A DNA stretch of 64,000 nucleotides from Spongospora subterranea f. sp. subterranea (taxonomy: Eukaryota; Endomyxa: Phytomyxea; Phytomyxea; Plasmodiophorida): contig JAUGWO010000070.1 in the NCBI GenBank assembly GCA_049724395.1, positions 124,001-188,000 on the forward strand, in the 5' to 3' direction. Under the pieces are notes generated by a model. It was given only the letters and a program-made list of their open reading frames with translations. It did not search any database and was not told the DNA's origin. Below, one piece after another: positions 51,501-61,912 of the stretch. Position numbers and translations under genes: made by a program. Numbering within the stretch: the stretch's first letter is position 1; every line of letters begins with the position of its first letter.

Positions 51501-53890
51501 GCTTTGGTAATGCTTGGATCTTGATTGTAAACATAGGCACAACTTGCTTGTATGGCTATTGAACTGGGAATGATTGTGATGAGGTCAGCTTCGATGACTC
51601 TGCTTAGGCATTCAATGACATCGGCACTTCGTTCAGGCTGTCAGCCTTTATAAAGACTGCGGCCGATATGATCTTCTAATCTCGTTACAAAAAGCGTCGG
51701 GACGTTGGGAGGATGCCATGAAGGCTTGCGAAACGCATCATCGCATTCAACTGAAGTCCTTACGGTACATTGCGACAAATTCGGGAAGTTGGCATCAAAT
51801 TTCGTTTCTAGATTCGCACATGCGCGATTCTTAGAGGATCGTGGTCAAATTTCCCAAGCAATTACCGAATACGAAGCTTGCGACGCTTATACTGAGGTAT
51901 CAACATCGGAACTATCTTGCAGATCTTTTACATTTATTGTTAGATACCGCGAATGTTCCTAGCTCTTGGGCGAATTCATGACCTTGAAGCGTATTGCGAA
52001 AAGAAAGGAGACAGTAATATACAGATTTGGCTTGGCCAGTATAATGAAGGTCGTGCTTTGTATGAGAACGCTCTGCAATATTACCTTGCTGCCAAAGAAC
52101 ATACATCATGCGTTCGCATTTATTGTCTACAGGTAGGTTGATACCTTCTTTGGATGTCGATTTCATGATTTGCAGCTGTTTATTTAGTCGGAGGTCGATA
52201 AGGCTCGAGCGATTTGTAAGGAGACTGGCGATCTGGCTGCCAGTTATCAACTTGGTCGATATTTGGAAGCGACCGGCTGTTTTGACGAAGCTGTATGTTT
52301 ATATGCTAAGGCGCATCGATTTAACCGGGCCCTGCATCTGGCGAAAGAGCACTCGCAGGCGAAGGTAATGCTTTTTTCACAAAAACGTGGGCCCTTGAGC
52401 ATGATTTTTCCCTTGACTTCAGGAGGTGTACATGTTCGGATTACAAAGCCCCCCTGCTGTCCAGAATGATGCAGCACGTTTCCTGGAATCGCAGCAGCTT
52501 TATGACAAAGCCATAGTGCTATATCAGAAGGCTGGTAATTTATCTAGAGCATTAGATCTCTGTTTTTCGGTAGGCGCTGTGTGTCGTCAATCTTTCATTT
52601 ATGAATTCGGATTTCTATATTTTAGGCAAACCAGTTTGATTGTCTGGCATCACTGGCAGCGGGCATGGGAACTGAGACCCTCGCCTGCCTTGATAACGAA
52701 GTGTGCCTCCTTTTTTTTGGAAAACAACCAGTTTGACAAAGCTGTGCAGCTGTACGTCACGGGCCGACGGTTCTCTCAGGTGGGATTGCATTGCGCATCG
52801 AGAATGCATCTTTAGCAAGTTCAATTTTGATTGTACCAGGCATTGGATGTATGTGTTCAGAATCGATTACCAATATCGGATGAGTTAGCGGAAATGATGA
52901 CTCCAACGAAAGAGGAGAATGGGGAAAACAATGCCTCGGCCAGGAATGATTTTCTAAAAAAATTAGGAAAGTATTTGGCATCAATCGGGTCTTACCATAT
53001 GGCAACCAAGAAATTTACGCAGGTATATATATCGTGCGTTTCCTTTATATGAAATGGTTCGTTGAGATTGTTATTAGGCCGGAGATAAGATACGGGCCAT
53101 GAAATGTCTGTTAAAATCTAACGATACTTCGAAAATAATATACTATGCCACTATGACCAAGAAGAAAGAAATATACGTCTTGGCAGGAAACTACCTGCAG
53201 AATTGTGATTGGCATTCTGACCCAGAGCTGACAAAAACAATCATCACGTTTTACACCAAAGCGGGGGCGTTTGATCAGCTGGCGCTTTTTTATGAATCAT
53301 GCGCTCAACGAGAGGTCGATGATTATCGGGATTACGACAAGGTTTGCGAACAGATATATATCAAAATTGTATCCCCGACTGATTGTATATCAAACGGATA
53401 TTAGGCATTACAGGCAATGAAGGAGTCTCTTAACGTTTTACAATTGCATTGTAATCAACCAGGTGCAGTAAAGCAGATGGAAAGACGGATATTCCTCGTC
53501 GGACAGTTTGTGGAAGCTCGATCCCTGATGTCAAGGCGAGTTGCCTCTGAAGCTCTGAATCTTTGCGTGTTTTTAACGGAACAAGAAGACATTGAGGTAC
53601 ATCACTATAGGATGGCAACAATTGTATTGATGGTTTTGCCACAGGATGCTGTTAGAGAGGGAGATGTTTTCGCGTTAATGATCGAATATTTGCATTCAAA
53701 AGGGGACCTGAATGAAGCTCTAGTTGTACTTCAGAGAATGAAAGAATATAACTTAGATCCTGTTCCATTTATCAAAGCGAGTATACTGAAAGATCTTGAT
53801 GCCAACAGCGGTTTGGATGCACATAAGGATTCTAAACAGCATTCTGGTCCAGATGCCGACAATGACATAGAAGACGATATTAAACTATAG
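48579..53890 (+). CDS. IFT140: Intraflagellar transport protein IFT140 (IFT-A complex)
   Basis: A long gene with about 20 short introns, from ATG 48579 (MSIYLEKRLEFIGDPSP) to TAG 53888-53890 (DNDIEDDIKL). The N-terminal half is WD40 repeats (IKWSHSSDAPLLAVVRNNGE, ATAIAWHPKQQTLAIGWNSG, GTIKLWEIGRREARSMVPG). The linker has RVMRDFVGLDSVDEATRREL and MAIGDMDEA. The C-terminal half is TPR-like repeats: MAKMCVITRRLDMASICLGN, GDLAASYQLGRYLEATGC, AIVLYQKAGNLSRALDLCF, GSYHMATKKFTQ, MKCLLKSNDTSKIIYYATMT. This order matches IFT140 along its whole length. IFT140 is a core IFT-A subunit needed for retrograde transport and for import of membrane cargo into the flagellum. I did not list every exon; no clear break was noticed. 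Confidence 0.92.
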
Positions 53891-54126
53891 AACTTCATTT
53901 TGCCTAAAAATTGTCCCTTGGTTTATGTGAGGGTTTGCTTCATCGCAGTTAACATGGTATGTTGTGGATGGCAGAATTCGGAGAAAGCGGAAGAAGGCGT
54001 CACAATTGCGAAAGTATATGGCTAAGGCAATCTGATTACCTATTCGGTCGCGTACATATATTATTTGAGAGTTCATTTCAATAAGGTCACGTTTAAATCT
54101 GTCTAAACCGCCTCAAATTACGAATC

Positions 54127-54753
54127 ATGGCGTCGCCAAAACTAACGATCTTCGCATATGTGGCACTGTCGTTGTTGCTGCCGACAATTGCCAGAGCGGA
54201 GACGGTTGAAACCGCAGCAATTGGGGAAACCAAAGCAAACGATGGCCCAAAATTCGAAAGTCTGGAGTACGCATCGCCAGGGGTTGTCGAGGGAGGCCTA
54301 GTTGCCCCATATGCTGCTGATGGTCTGGTCGGAGGTGGCTATTTCGGGTATGGGGGATATGGGCCAGGTTTTGGCTATGGACCAGGTTTCGGATATGGGC
54401 GAGGAGGTGGCGTCGCCTACGGAAGAGGGATAGGATTCGGGCGAGAAGGTGGCGTCGCCTACGGAAGAGGGATAGGACTCGGGCGAGGATTCGGTCTGGG
54501 TGGAATAGGCTATGGAGGAGGACTTATCTACGGAAGAGGACTAGGATATGGAGGAGGGATCGGATTCGGCAGAGAAGTGGACGTCTATGGACGAGGTGCT
54601 GCATTTGGAGGAGTAGGCGTTGCAGGAGGCGTAGGCGTTGCAGGAGGAGTTGGCGTTGCACGAGGGTTCGGAGGTGGATTAGGGTTCGCCCAACGATTTC
54701 AAGGAGGAGGGTTCGGGGTTGGCCGAGGATATGGGATTGGCCGAGGATTTTGA
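54127..54753 (+). CDS. Secreted glycine/tyrosine-rich repeat protein
   Basis: A single exon of 208 aa. Residues 1-24 form a signal peptide (MASPKLTIFAYVALSLLLP, cleavage near ARA-ET). After a 50-residue acidic spacer the rest is low complexity: GYGPGFGYGPGFGYGRGGG, two copies of GGVAYGRGIG, GLGYGGGIGFGRE and three GVGVAG units near 54610-54665. The DNA repeats match the peptide repeats, showing recent unit duplication. Such Gly/Tyr/Arg-rich secreted proteins occur in cell walls, cyst coats, cuticles and shells; the role here, perhaps a wall or spore-coat protein, is inference from composition. It follows IFT140 on the same strand, with its own AATAAA. Confidence 0.8.
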   Translation: MASPKLTIFAYVALSLLLPTIARAETVETAAIGETKANDGPKFESLEYASPGVVEGGLVAPYAADGLVGGGYFGYGGYGPGFGYGPGFGYGRGGGVAYGRGIGFGREGGVAYGRGIGLGRGFGLGGIGYGGGLIYGRGLGYGGGIGFGREVDVYGRGAAFGGVGVAGGVGVAGGVGVARGFGGGLGFAQRFQGGGFGVGRGYGIGRGF

Positions 54754-54797
54754 TACGTTTTAGTCAACCGCTAGACAGAGGCAGTTATCATCAGTCA

Positions 54798-54803
54798 AAT
54801 AAA
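54798..54803 (+). terminator. Polyadenylation signal AATAAA
   Basis: AATAAA 45 nt after the stop codon of the glycine-rich protein gene. Confidence 0.5.
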
Positions 54804-54904
54804 TATACTCTTGACGGAAGCGATTTGGGCTGATAGGTTTGATGGGTCATCCAGAATTTTTCATTTCAAATCAGGAGGAAGACAGACCGTTTATATATCA
54901 ACGT

Positions 54905-56509
54905 ATGTTATTTGTGTTTGCGTCGATTTTATCGTTGGCGTCATGTACTTTACCCAGGCAAGGCACAACCACAGGTTTGGGTATTGCAGCCAGACCTTCT
55001 GCACCAGTGCGAGCCGTTTCTAACCCGTCTGAGATGTCTATTCCTCGCCAAAGTCCAATAGGAACTGCCGTGTTGGCAACAGCAGAGATGCATTTCGAAA
55101 AATTTGAATTGCCATCTCACTCTGATTGGTCTGACGATGTGCCCCTGCCCCAATTTCAAGTACGCACCGCGACCGACTTCATGAAAGATTGTAAGTTCCA
55201 GGATGAGGAGGGTTCTAATTCTGCAATCTTCACGAATATTGATAATTCGAAAGACGTTGTTGCAAAGGATAATGATAATGGCCAAGAATTGACTTTCCAG
55301 CAAGATCCTTCAAGTGTGTCGGCTCACGTTGTTCACCAATTAGGTGGCAATATGAATGGGCAAGAATTTGCTTCGAAAGCGAATGAATTCTCTGTGGGAC
55401 AAAACGAAAAAATGAAGCACAAAGTTGTTGACGCTTATCGGTCAACGATGTTTTGGAATTAACGCTGATTACAACAAGTTCCAGTGACATGAACAAGAAG
55501 AAAAGCAGTGATAAATTGGCTGATGGTATTGGGAATACAGCTTTCTCCACCATCTTCGATGGTAATATGAACGGGAGAAATCCCGGATGTGATCGAGATT
55601 TGGGGGAAGGACCCTCAAACATTCCAACTGCTAGCGTTGAGATTTTACAAGAGACCAGTTTACAATTGGGTCAAAACCATGAGGCACAACTATCAACTAC
55701 CCCTTTTGATGGCCAACCAATTGGGCAGTGTCCCATCGATCAGTTTGTAGCAACATTCAGCACTCTCGTTGACACAGTTGCGAACCGACAAGTCCAATTG
55801 CATCAAGACGTTGAGGAAAGTCCATTGCGTATTGATGAAGATGCAAGCGAACAAAGCATCACCGATCGATTGGTCCAAGATCAACAGGGAAAAGCAGTCA
55901 TCACTTATTACGTGGATCAAGGTCTGGTGGAAGAATTGTTCATCCGGCCAGGAGATATATCGGATGAAGAAGCGGAATCACACCATGTCCTCCACTAAAG
56001 ATGAGGCACTAATTTCGGGAATTCTCGACCTGTTGCCATTTCCTACAACAAGAAACACAATCATACCAACATCGACGTGTTTACTAGATTGCGTTGACAT
56101 TACGGATTCAGAGAGTAATCACGCGAACTCAGTGGATGAAAGGGAACAATTTGCCAATCAAGTCTGGGAATCAGAAAGTGGAGCCATAACTACGCAAGAC
56201 AGTGGATTACCGGAAGGTCAATCAACTGATGACAAAGACGGGCCCGGGAATGAGATGGATCAGAGCGAACATATATCAGGCACAATACCGCATCTGAGAC
56301 AAGCAGATTCAGATCAGGACCAGACACAATCGGAGGTGGAGAACCCTAATGGTAGCGACACCAAGCAAGACGAAAAACAATTATCATACCTTGGCACTAT
56401 ACTTGTAATATCGATTGGGTTTGCTGTATTGATCACAATAGGAATAACGGTGATGATCTTCGAGAATTCGCGAAAAAAACGGAATGTATTGGCCAGCAGT
56501 ACTCTGTGA
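54905..56509 (+). CDS. Single-pass membrane protein with acidic, Gln/Ser/Asp-rich ectodomain
   Basis: ATG 54905 begins a signal peptide (MLFVFASILSLASCTLP). A long polar region follows, rich in Gln, Ser, Asp and Asn, and the last 50 residues hold one membrane helix (GTILVISIGFAVLITIGITV) followed by a short basic tail (RKKRNVLASSTL). The reading frame changes twice. A 38-nt intron (about 55441-55478, gtcaac...acaacaag) restores phase at the first change, and a 79-nt intron (about 55921-55999, gtctgg...actaaag) can restore it at the second. Both donors are weak, but a 39-nt intron in the LRR-HlyIII gene shows such lengths exist here. No family is recognised; a surface glycoprotein or adhesin is plausible. 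Confidence 0.55.
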
Positions 56510-57364
56510 TGACGAATAAACTGTTGTACCTGTTATTTTGTACCTCCATTGCCTGCAAGATGAAGCGAGAAAACCTGGCTCTGAAAAGCCTCGCCTGCCT
56601 CCAACGGATCCAGGCTTGGTCGTGCGGTAACTCTCAGATAAATTGTCGAAATCCCGAGTATAATCGAAACGCTGTTTTATCTGACTGGGCTCAACCGGAG
56701 CGTTGTTGTCGCCCGGCCCCAGCACCGTATTGCTCACCCCGTTCTCCTTCTTCGCCTCCTCAAAACAAATGGGATATTCCGCTAACGGTTTTCTCGAGAA
56801 CACCGCACTACTGTAACGATAACGAGGTTGTTCTACGGTCATGCCAATTTTCCGCCTACACTCGGATACAACGTTGCATAACGGTGATGCATGGGAGTTA
56901 CGTTCGGTGTGTGGTATAGGGTAACGATGATGACTGGTTTGGTCCAGTGATCAGACATTGATGATCGCGTTACCCCTGAGTGGTGATCGATTCCAAGTGT
57001 TGCTGTTCACTGGTGCATTTGCATTGAATGATCAGGGTGCGTTGTCATTTGGAGCGAAGTTCTTTGAATGATGGACCTAGAGAAAAGATTGCAAGAACAC
57101 CTCGAATCCCATTACGGGTGATGCACAGGGACAGGGTGGCACCAGTTTTCCATTGGTGTTGAAAACGAGCAAGTTTCAGGTAAGGAGAACGACGTCATTT
57201 GCTGACCAGTCGGAAGTTGCTCCTATTGGTGAAATATCAAGAAAAAATTTGAACAATCCGAAACACTGGCCGTCTGCAGTACATAAACTCCACTGAGATT
57301 TACAGCCAAGTTCTTGCCCTGGTCAAGAGTGTTAATAGTTTAGGTAGATACAGTGCATTAGTTC
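56510..57364. other. Convergent intergenic spacer
   Basis: About 850 bp between the membrane protein (+) and the zinc-finger gene (-). Open frames at 56506-56919 and on the reverse strand lack recognisable content. Nothing is supported. Confidence 0.35.
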
Positions 57365-58015
57365 TCATAATTCTGCTCGTATGTCTTCACTATCTGATGA
57401 TGAATATTCGGACTTTGTTATCAGGCTCATTGTCGATGCAACTACCCCTGCCTGGGCGAGAATATCCATCTCTCGGTCGACATCGCTTTTGATGGGAGTT
57501 GTGGTGCTGATCAGCTTGATAGGTGCGGCTTTCTCAAGTTCGATAATCGTAATAACAGTTGCCCTCTCAGACGGATCATGCTTCAGAGTATGTTTTCTCG
57601 CATTGTAGGCCCTGCAGAATAGTTGGCAGCATACAGAGCAGGCGAAAGGTTTCTCTCCTGTATGACATCTTTCGTGCCGATGCAATGACCCTGCTTCTGC
57701 AAATGCTCTTGAGCATATCTCACATACATAGGGTCTCTCGCCAGTGTGGATTCGAAGATGGCGCTTCAAATCCGACCCTTTCCGAAACGTCTTATCGCAT
57801 ACCCCACAGTTGAACGGACGTTCATCTTTATGGATGCTTGCATGATGTTTTAGATTTGCTATTGAGTCAAACTTTTCATAGCATTTCGGGTGTTTGCAAC
57901 CGACAGTTAACAAGGGTCCATGCCCATGTTGTTGTTGAGCTGCTTCACCTCCTGTCGATGATGCTAGACTTAATAAGGCGGAGGATGCCATGCATTCACT
58001 CGGGGATAACTGCAT
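57365..58015 (-). CDS. C2H2 zinc-finger protein, four fingers
   Basis: A single-exon minus-strand frame of 216 aa from ATG 58015. Four C2H2 fingers occupy about residues 38-147: CKHPKCYEKFDSIANLKHH, CGVCDKTFRKGSDLKRH, CEICSRAFAEAGSLHRH and CSVCCQLFCRAYNARKH. The standard linkers HTGERPY and HTGEKPF join fingers 2-3 and 3-4, typical of sequence-specific DNA-binding factors. The N-terminal 37 residues are Ser/Ala/Gln rich and the C-terminus is acidic (YSSSDSEDIRAEL), a possible activation region. It is probably a nuclear transcription factor; the target is unknown. Confidence 0.85.
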   Translation of the reverse strand: MQLSPSECMASSALLSLASSTGGEAAQQQHGHGPLLTVGCKHPKCYEKFDSIANLKHHASIHKDERPFNCGVCDKTFRKGSDLKRHLRIHTGERPYVCEICSRAFAEAGSLHRHERCHTGEKPFACSVCCQLFCRAYNARKHTLKHDPSERATVITIIELEKAAPIKLISTTTPIKSDVDREMDILAQAGVVASTMSLITKSEYSSSDSEDIRAEL

Positions 58016-58438
58016 GGGTAGCGTTGGAGAGAGGTAGAATGAGTGCTAATTTACTGGCTAAAGATGGGAAGAAGCAATAGGGCAGTGCAGACTCAAACAT
58101 CAGAGCTCGGACAGGGCGTTAACAGTGACACAGTGCAATTGCGTCCTGAATTCATTGGCAAGGGCCAAGGCGGTCTGCCCTCTGTGACTCAAATAATGCA
58201 GCCACAACTCTTACAGCTGTAACCTGACGCGTCAGAGAGTGGAACTACCCATATTCTGCCATAGCAAGCTCAAAAACACATGACAGAGTGTAGAAAACTG
58301 AAACAATGACATGTTTCCGATTGGCTGCTTGAATTTCTATTGCGGCTTTGTTTCGGGCCTCCGTTTCCCTGTATTGACTGAGTTTCGATTTTTCGTACAG
58401 AAAGAAGTAAATATTATTATGTTTATAGATAAACCGAT
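58016..58438. other. Spacer upstream of the zinc-finger gene
   Basis: About 420 bp between AP-2 sigma and the zinc-finger gene, both on the minus strand. It should hold the promoter of the latter. No gene seen. Confidence 0.4.
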
Positions 58439-58944
58439 TTACTCCAACTTCTCTAGTTCCTGCATGCGTGATAAAATTGTATTCTTATTTGTTTCTTGTA
58501 ATTCTCCGGCCAAGATAAACTCATCGATAATTGCGTATACCTTGTAGAAGTTGAAAACTAGATCCAGTTCACAGACATTTCCGAAATATTTATCCAGAAG
58601 TTCAACGAAAAAATGGATAGCTTCTAGGTACGCAAACTCGTTATCGTTGATGTCAATACCAAAGCTGAAATAGAGACCAGCGTAGCGACGGTAAACAATC
58701 CGGAATGTTCTGTACTATCAGGGAAAAATATCAGGACCGTATCACATTGACCGTTTCACACGGTCAAGCAGATCCGATATATGCAACTAACCTCAATAAA
58801 ATTCGTGAATTTACTATCTCGATTAACCACAAGGTGATGGACTTCTCGTTCAACACTTCGCTTCTCATGGTTCTCATACGGAGTGTACCATTTTGATAGT
58901 CGAGTTTTGCCTTGCCTGTTCTGAAGCAGGACAAACTGAATCAT
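58439..58944 (-). CDS. AP2S1: AP-2 clathrin adaptor small (sigma) subunit
   Basis: Two minus-strand exons, 58944-58792 and 58714-58439, with a 77-nt phase-0 intron give 142 aa, exactly the length of animal AP2S1. It reads [20 protein letters not shown], then [13 protein letters not shown], then [58 protein letters not shown] and [11 protein letters not shown]. Sigma packs against the alpha subunit in the AP-2 core and helps bind dileucine cargo signals during clathrin endocytosis at the plasma membrane. The [16 protein letters not shown] junction favours AP-2 over AP-1 sigma. Confidence 0.95.
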
Positions 58945-59591
58945 TGTCCAACGATGTAGATGGATGTTGTATGCGTCGTGACGCGCCGCCGTGCTCTGAC
59001 GATATCTGCATTAAACGGGGCGTCAACAGGCTTCTCCCCGTCAGTGGCTGACTGGATGTCATGGGCCGCGCCACACATCGCACACCCAACTCCTCTCTTG
59101 ACGGCTTTTCTGTGTCGCCGATTCGCGTTTAGGCCTTGGCAAGGTCAGGGTCAACGACGGGAATCAGTGAATTCACCTGGCTCCATTCTCCTTCCGATAT
59201 AACGGATTCTATCGGCGAGTTCACAGGCTGATATCGAGATGTTGATTCGCTGACAGGATTAAACCGACGGATCGATCGGTGGCTTTCCAAACAAGACGGT
59301 TCTAATCTGTACGTCAATAAATGACCTCATAGCGTCGTTGAACGTTACGAATTTTTGTATTACGAAGGATTAAGACCCGGTCTTTTCTAGAACAAACCCG
59401 CTTTCGTTCGTCTCCATGACTTCAGTTTTTGGTACAAAAAGTGTGCTTAAAATAGTTTTTCAATTTTTTTTATTGTTTTTTTCTCTACATATTGTCATAT
59501 AAATACATGTATGTAGGGTATAACTCTGGGCTGAATAATGCTATAAGCGTTTGACATTCCCTAAGCGCTTTGATATCCACAGCTAGCAGAT
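58945..59591. other. Divergent spacer upstream of AP-2 sigma
   Basis: About 650 bp. A minus-strand frame at 59317-59129 looks somewhat protein-like but lacks a start. An AT-rich stretch with runs of T lies at 59440-59510. No gene is called. Confidence 0.35.
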
Positions 59592-59853
59592 ATGCAGTTG
59601 CCAAATGGGTACTTGGACATGGGAAACTGTATTCGCCTGGGCGACACGGAAACCCGTGCAATGTTCCCGACCAGATTCTCTCGGAATGTCAAAACCAGGC
59701 ACGCCGGCTTTGTGGTCATCAACAGGTTTCAGGTGTTATGGTAGTCCATCGAATGTTGATCATAGCAACGACGCGGCTAATGTAGCGTACAATGATGTGC
59801 TAGGAAAATCACGAAAGAACGACTTTTACGATTGGGACTTGTATGCACCATAG
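59592..59853 (+). CDS. Unknown small two-exon protein, 73 aa
   Basis: Exons 59592-59725 and 59766-59853 joined by a 40-nt intron are phase-consistent. The product starts MQLPNGYLDMGNCIRLGDT and ends KSRKNDFYDWDLYAP. It is polar, without signal peptide. No family is recognised; the style resembles small axonemal proteins, but this is an impression. An upstream coding exon cannot be excluded. Confidence 0.45.
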
Positions 59854-60165
59854 GTCAATTCTCCATAGTGTTTGCCCTACGATTCAAAGATGAAATTTGA
59901 ATGACCAACACAGCCTGCGTGTCCTGTTGACACCTCAACAGAATCTGGTGAAAACGGTGAACGGGTTTTCAAATCTCCCAGTGGATACAGTTTTCATTTG
60001 GCATCGACATGTAAAGTCGCGTTCAGGGGTCATTGGTGAACGTTTTTGTCCAGGCAAGCCAACCCCCATGTGTATTCTACGGAAACGATGCGATGCAAGT
60101 TGCAATGAACATGGCGATAGGTCTGAGCTGAAAGATGTTAAAAGCGGGATGAACCGTTCCTATGA

Positions 60166-60471
60166 TCACAGCTGGCAACGATAGATTTTCAGATTATCTA
60201 ACGGAAACACTGGCCCGGGCAAACCGTTTACAAGATCATGATGGTAAACCAACCATGGTGGCTTGAGTTTGACATCACCTGCATCACCTGCGTGATTCAT
60301 CAGGCTGGCCTCGCCACCTGGTCTTTTCAGATACATGTCGTTTTTTCTCAAGATATCGCGTCGCTTACGATTTCTCAAATTCTCTTGTTGAGTTTTATGA
60401 AGATGGGCCAGTGAATCCGCAGCTCGTACCGAAGCGGGTCCAATCGTGGTCAGGATCGCTGCAGAAGCCAT
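60166..60471 (-). CDS. Possible small basic unknown protein, 101 aa
   Basis: A minus-strand frame from ATG 60471 (MASAAILTTIGPASVRAADS) to a stop at 60166. The middle is rich in Arg and Lys (NLRNRKRRDILRKNDMYLKR), and the N-terminus could be a mitochondrial presequence. The composition looks protein-like, but no family is recognised, and the surrounding region seems repeat-derived. Confidence 0.4.
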   Translation of the reverse strand: MASAAILTTIGPASVRAADSLAHLHKTQQENLRNRKRRDILRKNDMYLKRPGGEASLMNHAGDAGDVKLKPPWLVYHHDLVNGLPGPVFPLDNLKIYRCQL

Positions 60472-60836
60472 GGGTGTCGCAAAAACAAGTTCGTTGATCC
60501 AGAGAGAAATCGCGAGAATGATCCGAAAACCTTTAGATGAGCATGCCAGAATCAGACGCAGAATTCACTTGAACCGGTGGTTAAACAGCCCATTATTCCT
60601 GAAACATGGAAATACGACAAACAACGAGACATCGTTTTGTCGTGGATGTCAGCGACACCGTTTGATACACAGTGCTGTGCTTCGCCCCTTAAATCGTTGG
60701 CGATGTCGCCACAAACGAATTCACGAACGCGTTGGCGTTCAACGCACTCACATGATCGACCAAGATGGGGAGTTTGTCCCTTTCAGCATGATTACGCCTT
60801 CAAATGGAATCGGGGATGAAATGACGATGTTCTTGC

Positions 60837-61548
60837 ACTCTCTCCATGGTTGCTGCTCAAATCGATCTCATCGCTCAGCTTATTGCATCGATATTGAATC
60901 AGGGTGTTTTGAACCCAAAGCAACAAGGATTTGAGTTCAGCTGACAATTTCATGGGCTCGAAATTCGGGAACAATCGTGGAAGACTGGTCATAGATTTTG
61001 TGAGAATTGCCTAATAGGTACTTAGATCCTCGCTTCCCTGATACCAATGGAAGATCTGGTCCAAGGGGATTCAACACTAATGTTCGTCTCAAAGCGTTGA
61101 CGTATTATGAATACGACGACCAGATGGATAACGCTGCGAAAACATGGCCCAGTTTTATCTTCAAAAGCGACAGTGTTTCAACAAGCCGGAGCTTGTTTCT
61201 TCGAGAAGCATGGATGAAATGGGGCATCGCCCATCTGGCTTTCCTATCCATAGTACTTCAACGAGGCGAACATTAGTGCTAACTGTCCGATTTTGTCGTC
61301 GCAAAACCATCAAACACACCTTTGGACCACAGTTAAGTTGTCTGTGTATTGGGGTCTGAAGGGTTAGGAAAGCGAGATCTAACTGACACAATCTCTGATC
61401 AATATTCCACGATAGTGTCCGAGTTTCACAGCCATGGGATTGCCAGGCTGCAGCGGAATTCCGTGTTTCCTGAGGTCGATGCTCGCTGATTTTGGTGTCG
61501 ACAGCAACGCTGAGCGATTAGATCGATTTGAGCAGCAACCATAGAGAG
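60837..61548. repeat. Diverged inverted repeat of an unknown element
   Basis: A 40-bp block (tctccatggttgctgctcaa..., 60841-60879) recurs as reverse complement at 61509-61548. A second block (60937-61001) recurs as reverse complement at about 61386-61449 with more substitutions. The two arms therefore are two copies of one sequence facing each other. The left arm opens a frame starting MVAAQIDLIAQLIASILNQG. The family is unknown; both copies look decayed. Confidence 0.65.
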
Positions 61549-61912
61549 GATACCGGGTGAGTCTGGCCAAGCGTTTTCCATAGCTGACCCCACTCTGGCT
61601 GCAAGAGTTTCGTCACTGCATCAACCCGATTCCATTCCAAACGCGTCCAATCTGAACACAGCAAGCGGGTCTTCAACTCAGCTCTTCATCGTGATGTAAA
61701 TCAGAATAGCTTAGGAAGGTTGTAGGTAAAGATCGCGAATATATGATTTGGCCCAAACCTTTTACCCTACCTTGCTTGCGTAATTACGCCTATATCACAC
61801 AACGGAACAGCCCTCCTCGACGATTCGATTCATAAGATTCTGACCCTCATGGGCAGGCGATTGCACAGCGAAGTTTAGGAAATCGGATAAATGTATTTTA
61901 TGAAGTAGAACA

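Larger units (their letters stand above)
59854..61912. other. Mostly unassigned region, probably repeat-derived
   Basis: Apart from the possible gene at 60166-60471 and the inverted repeat at 60837-61548, I see only short, frame-switching protein-like stretches on both strands. Decayed mobile DNA is the likeliest content, but no family could be assigned. Confidence 0.35.

Noticed and set aside
56506-56919. 137-codon open frame after the membrane protein
   Set aside because: It overlaps another long reverse frame, starts at the end of a real gene and has no recognisable feature.
59854-61912. Possible retroelement origin of the gene-poor region
   Set aside because: No reverse transcriptase, integrase or terminal repeats could be identified; the inverted repeat alone does not show it.
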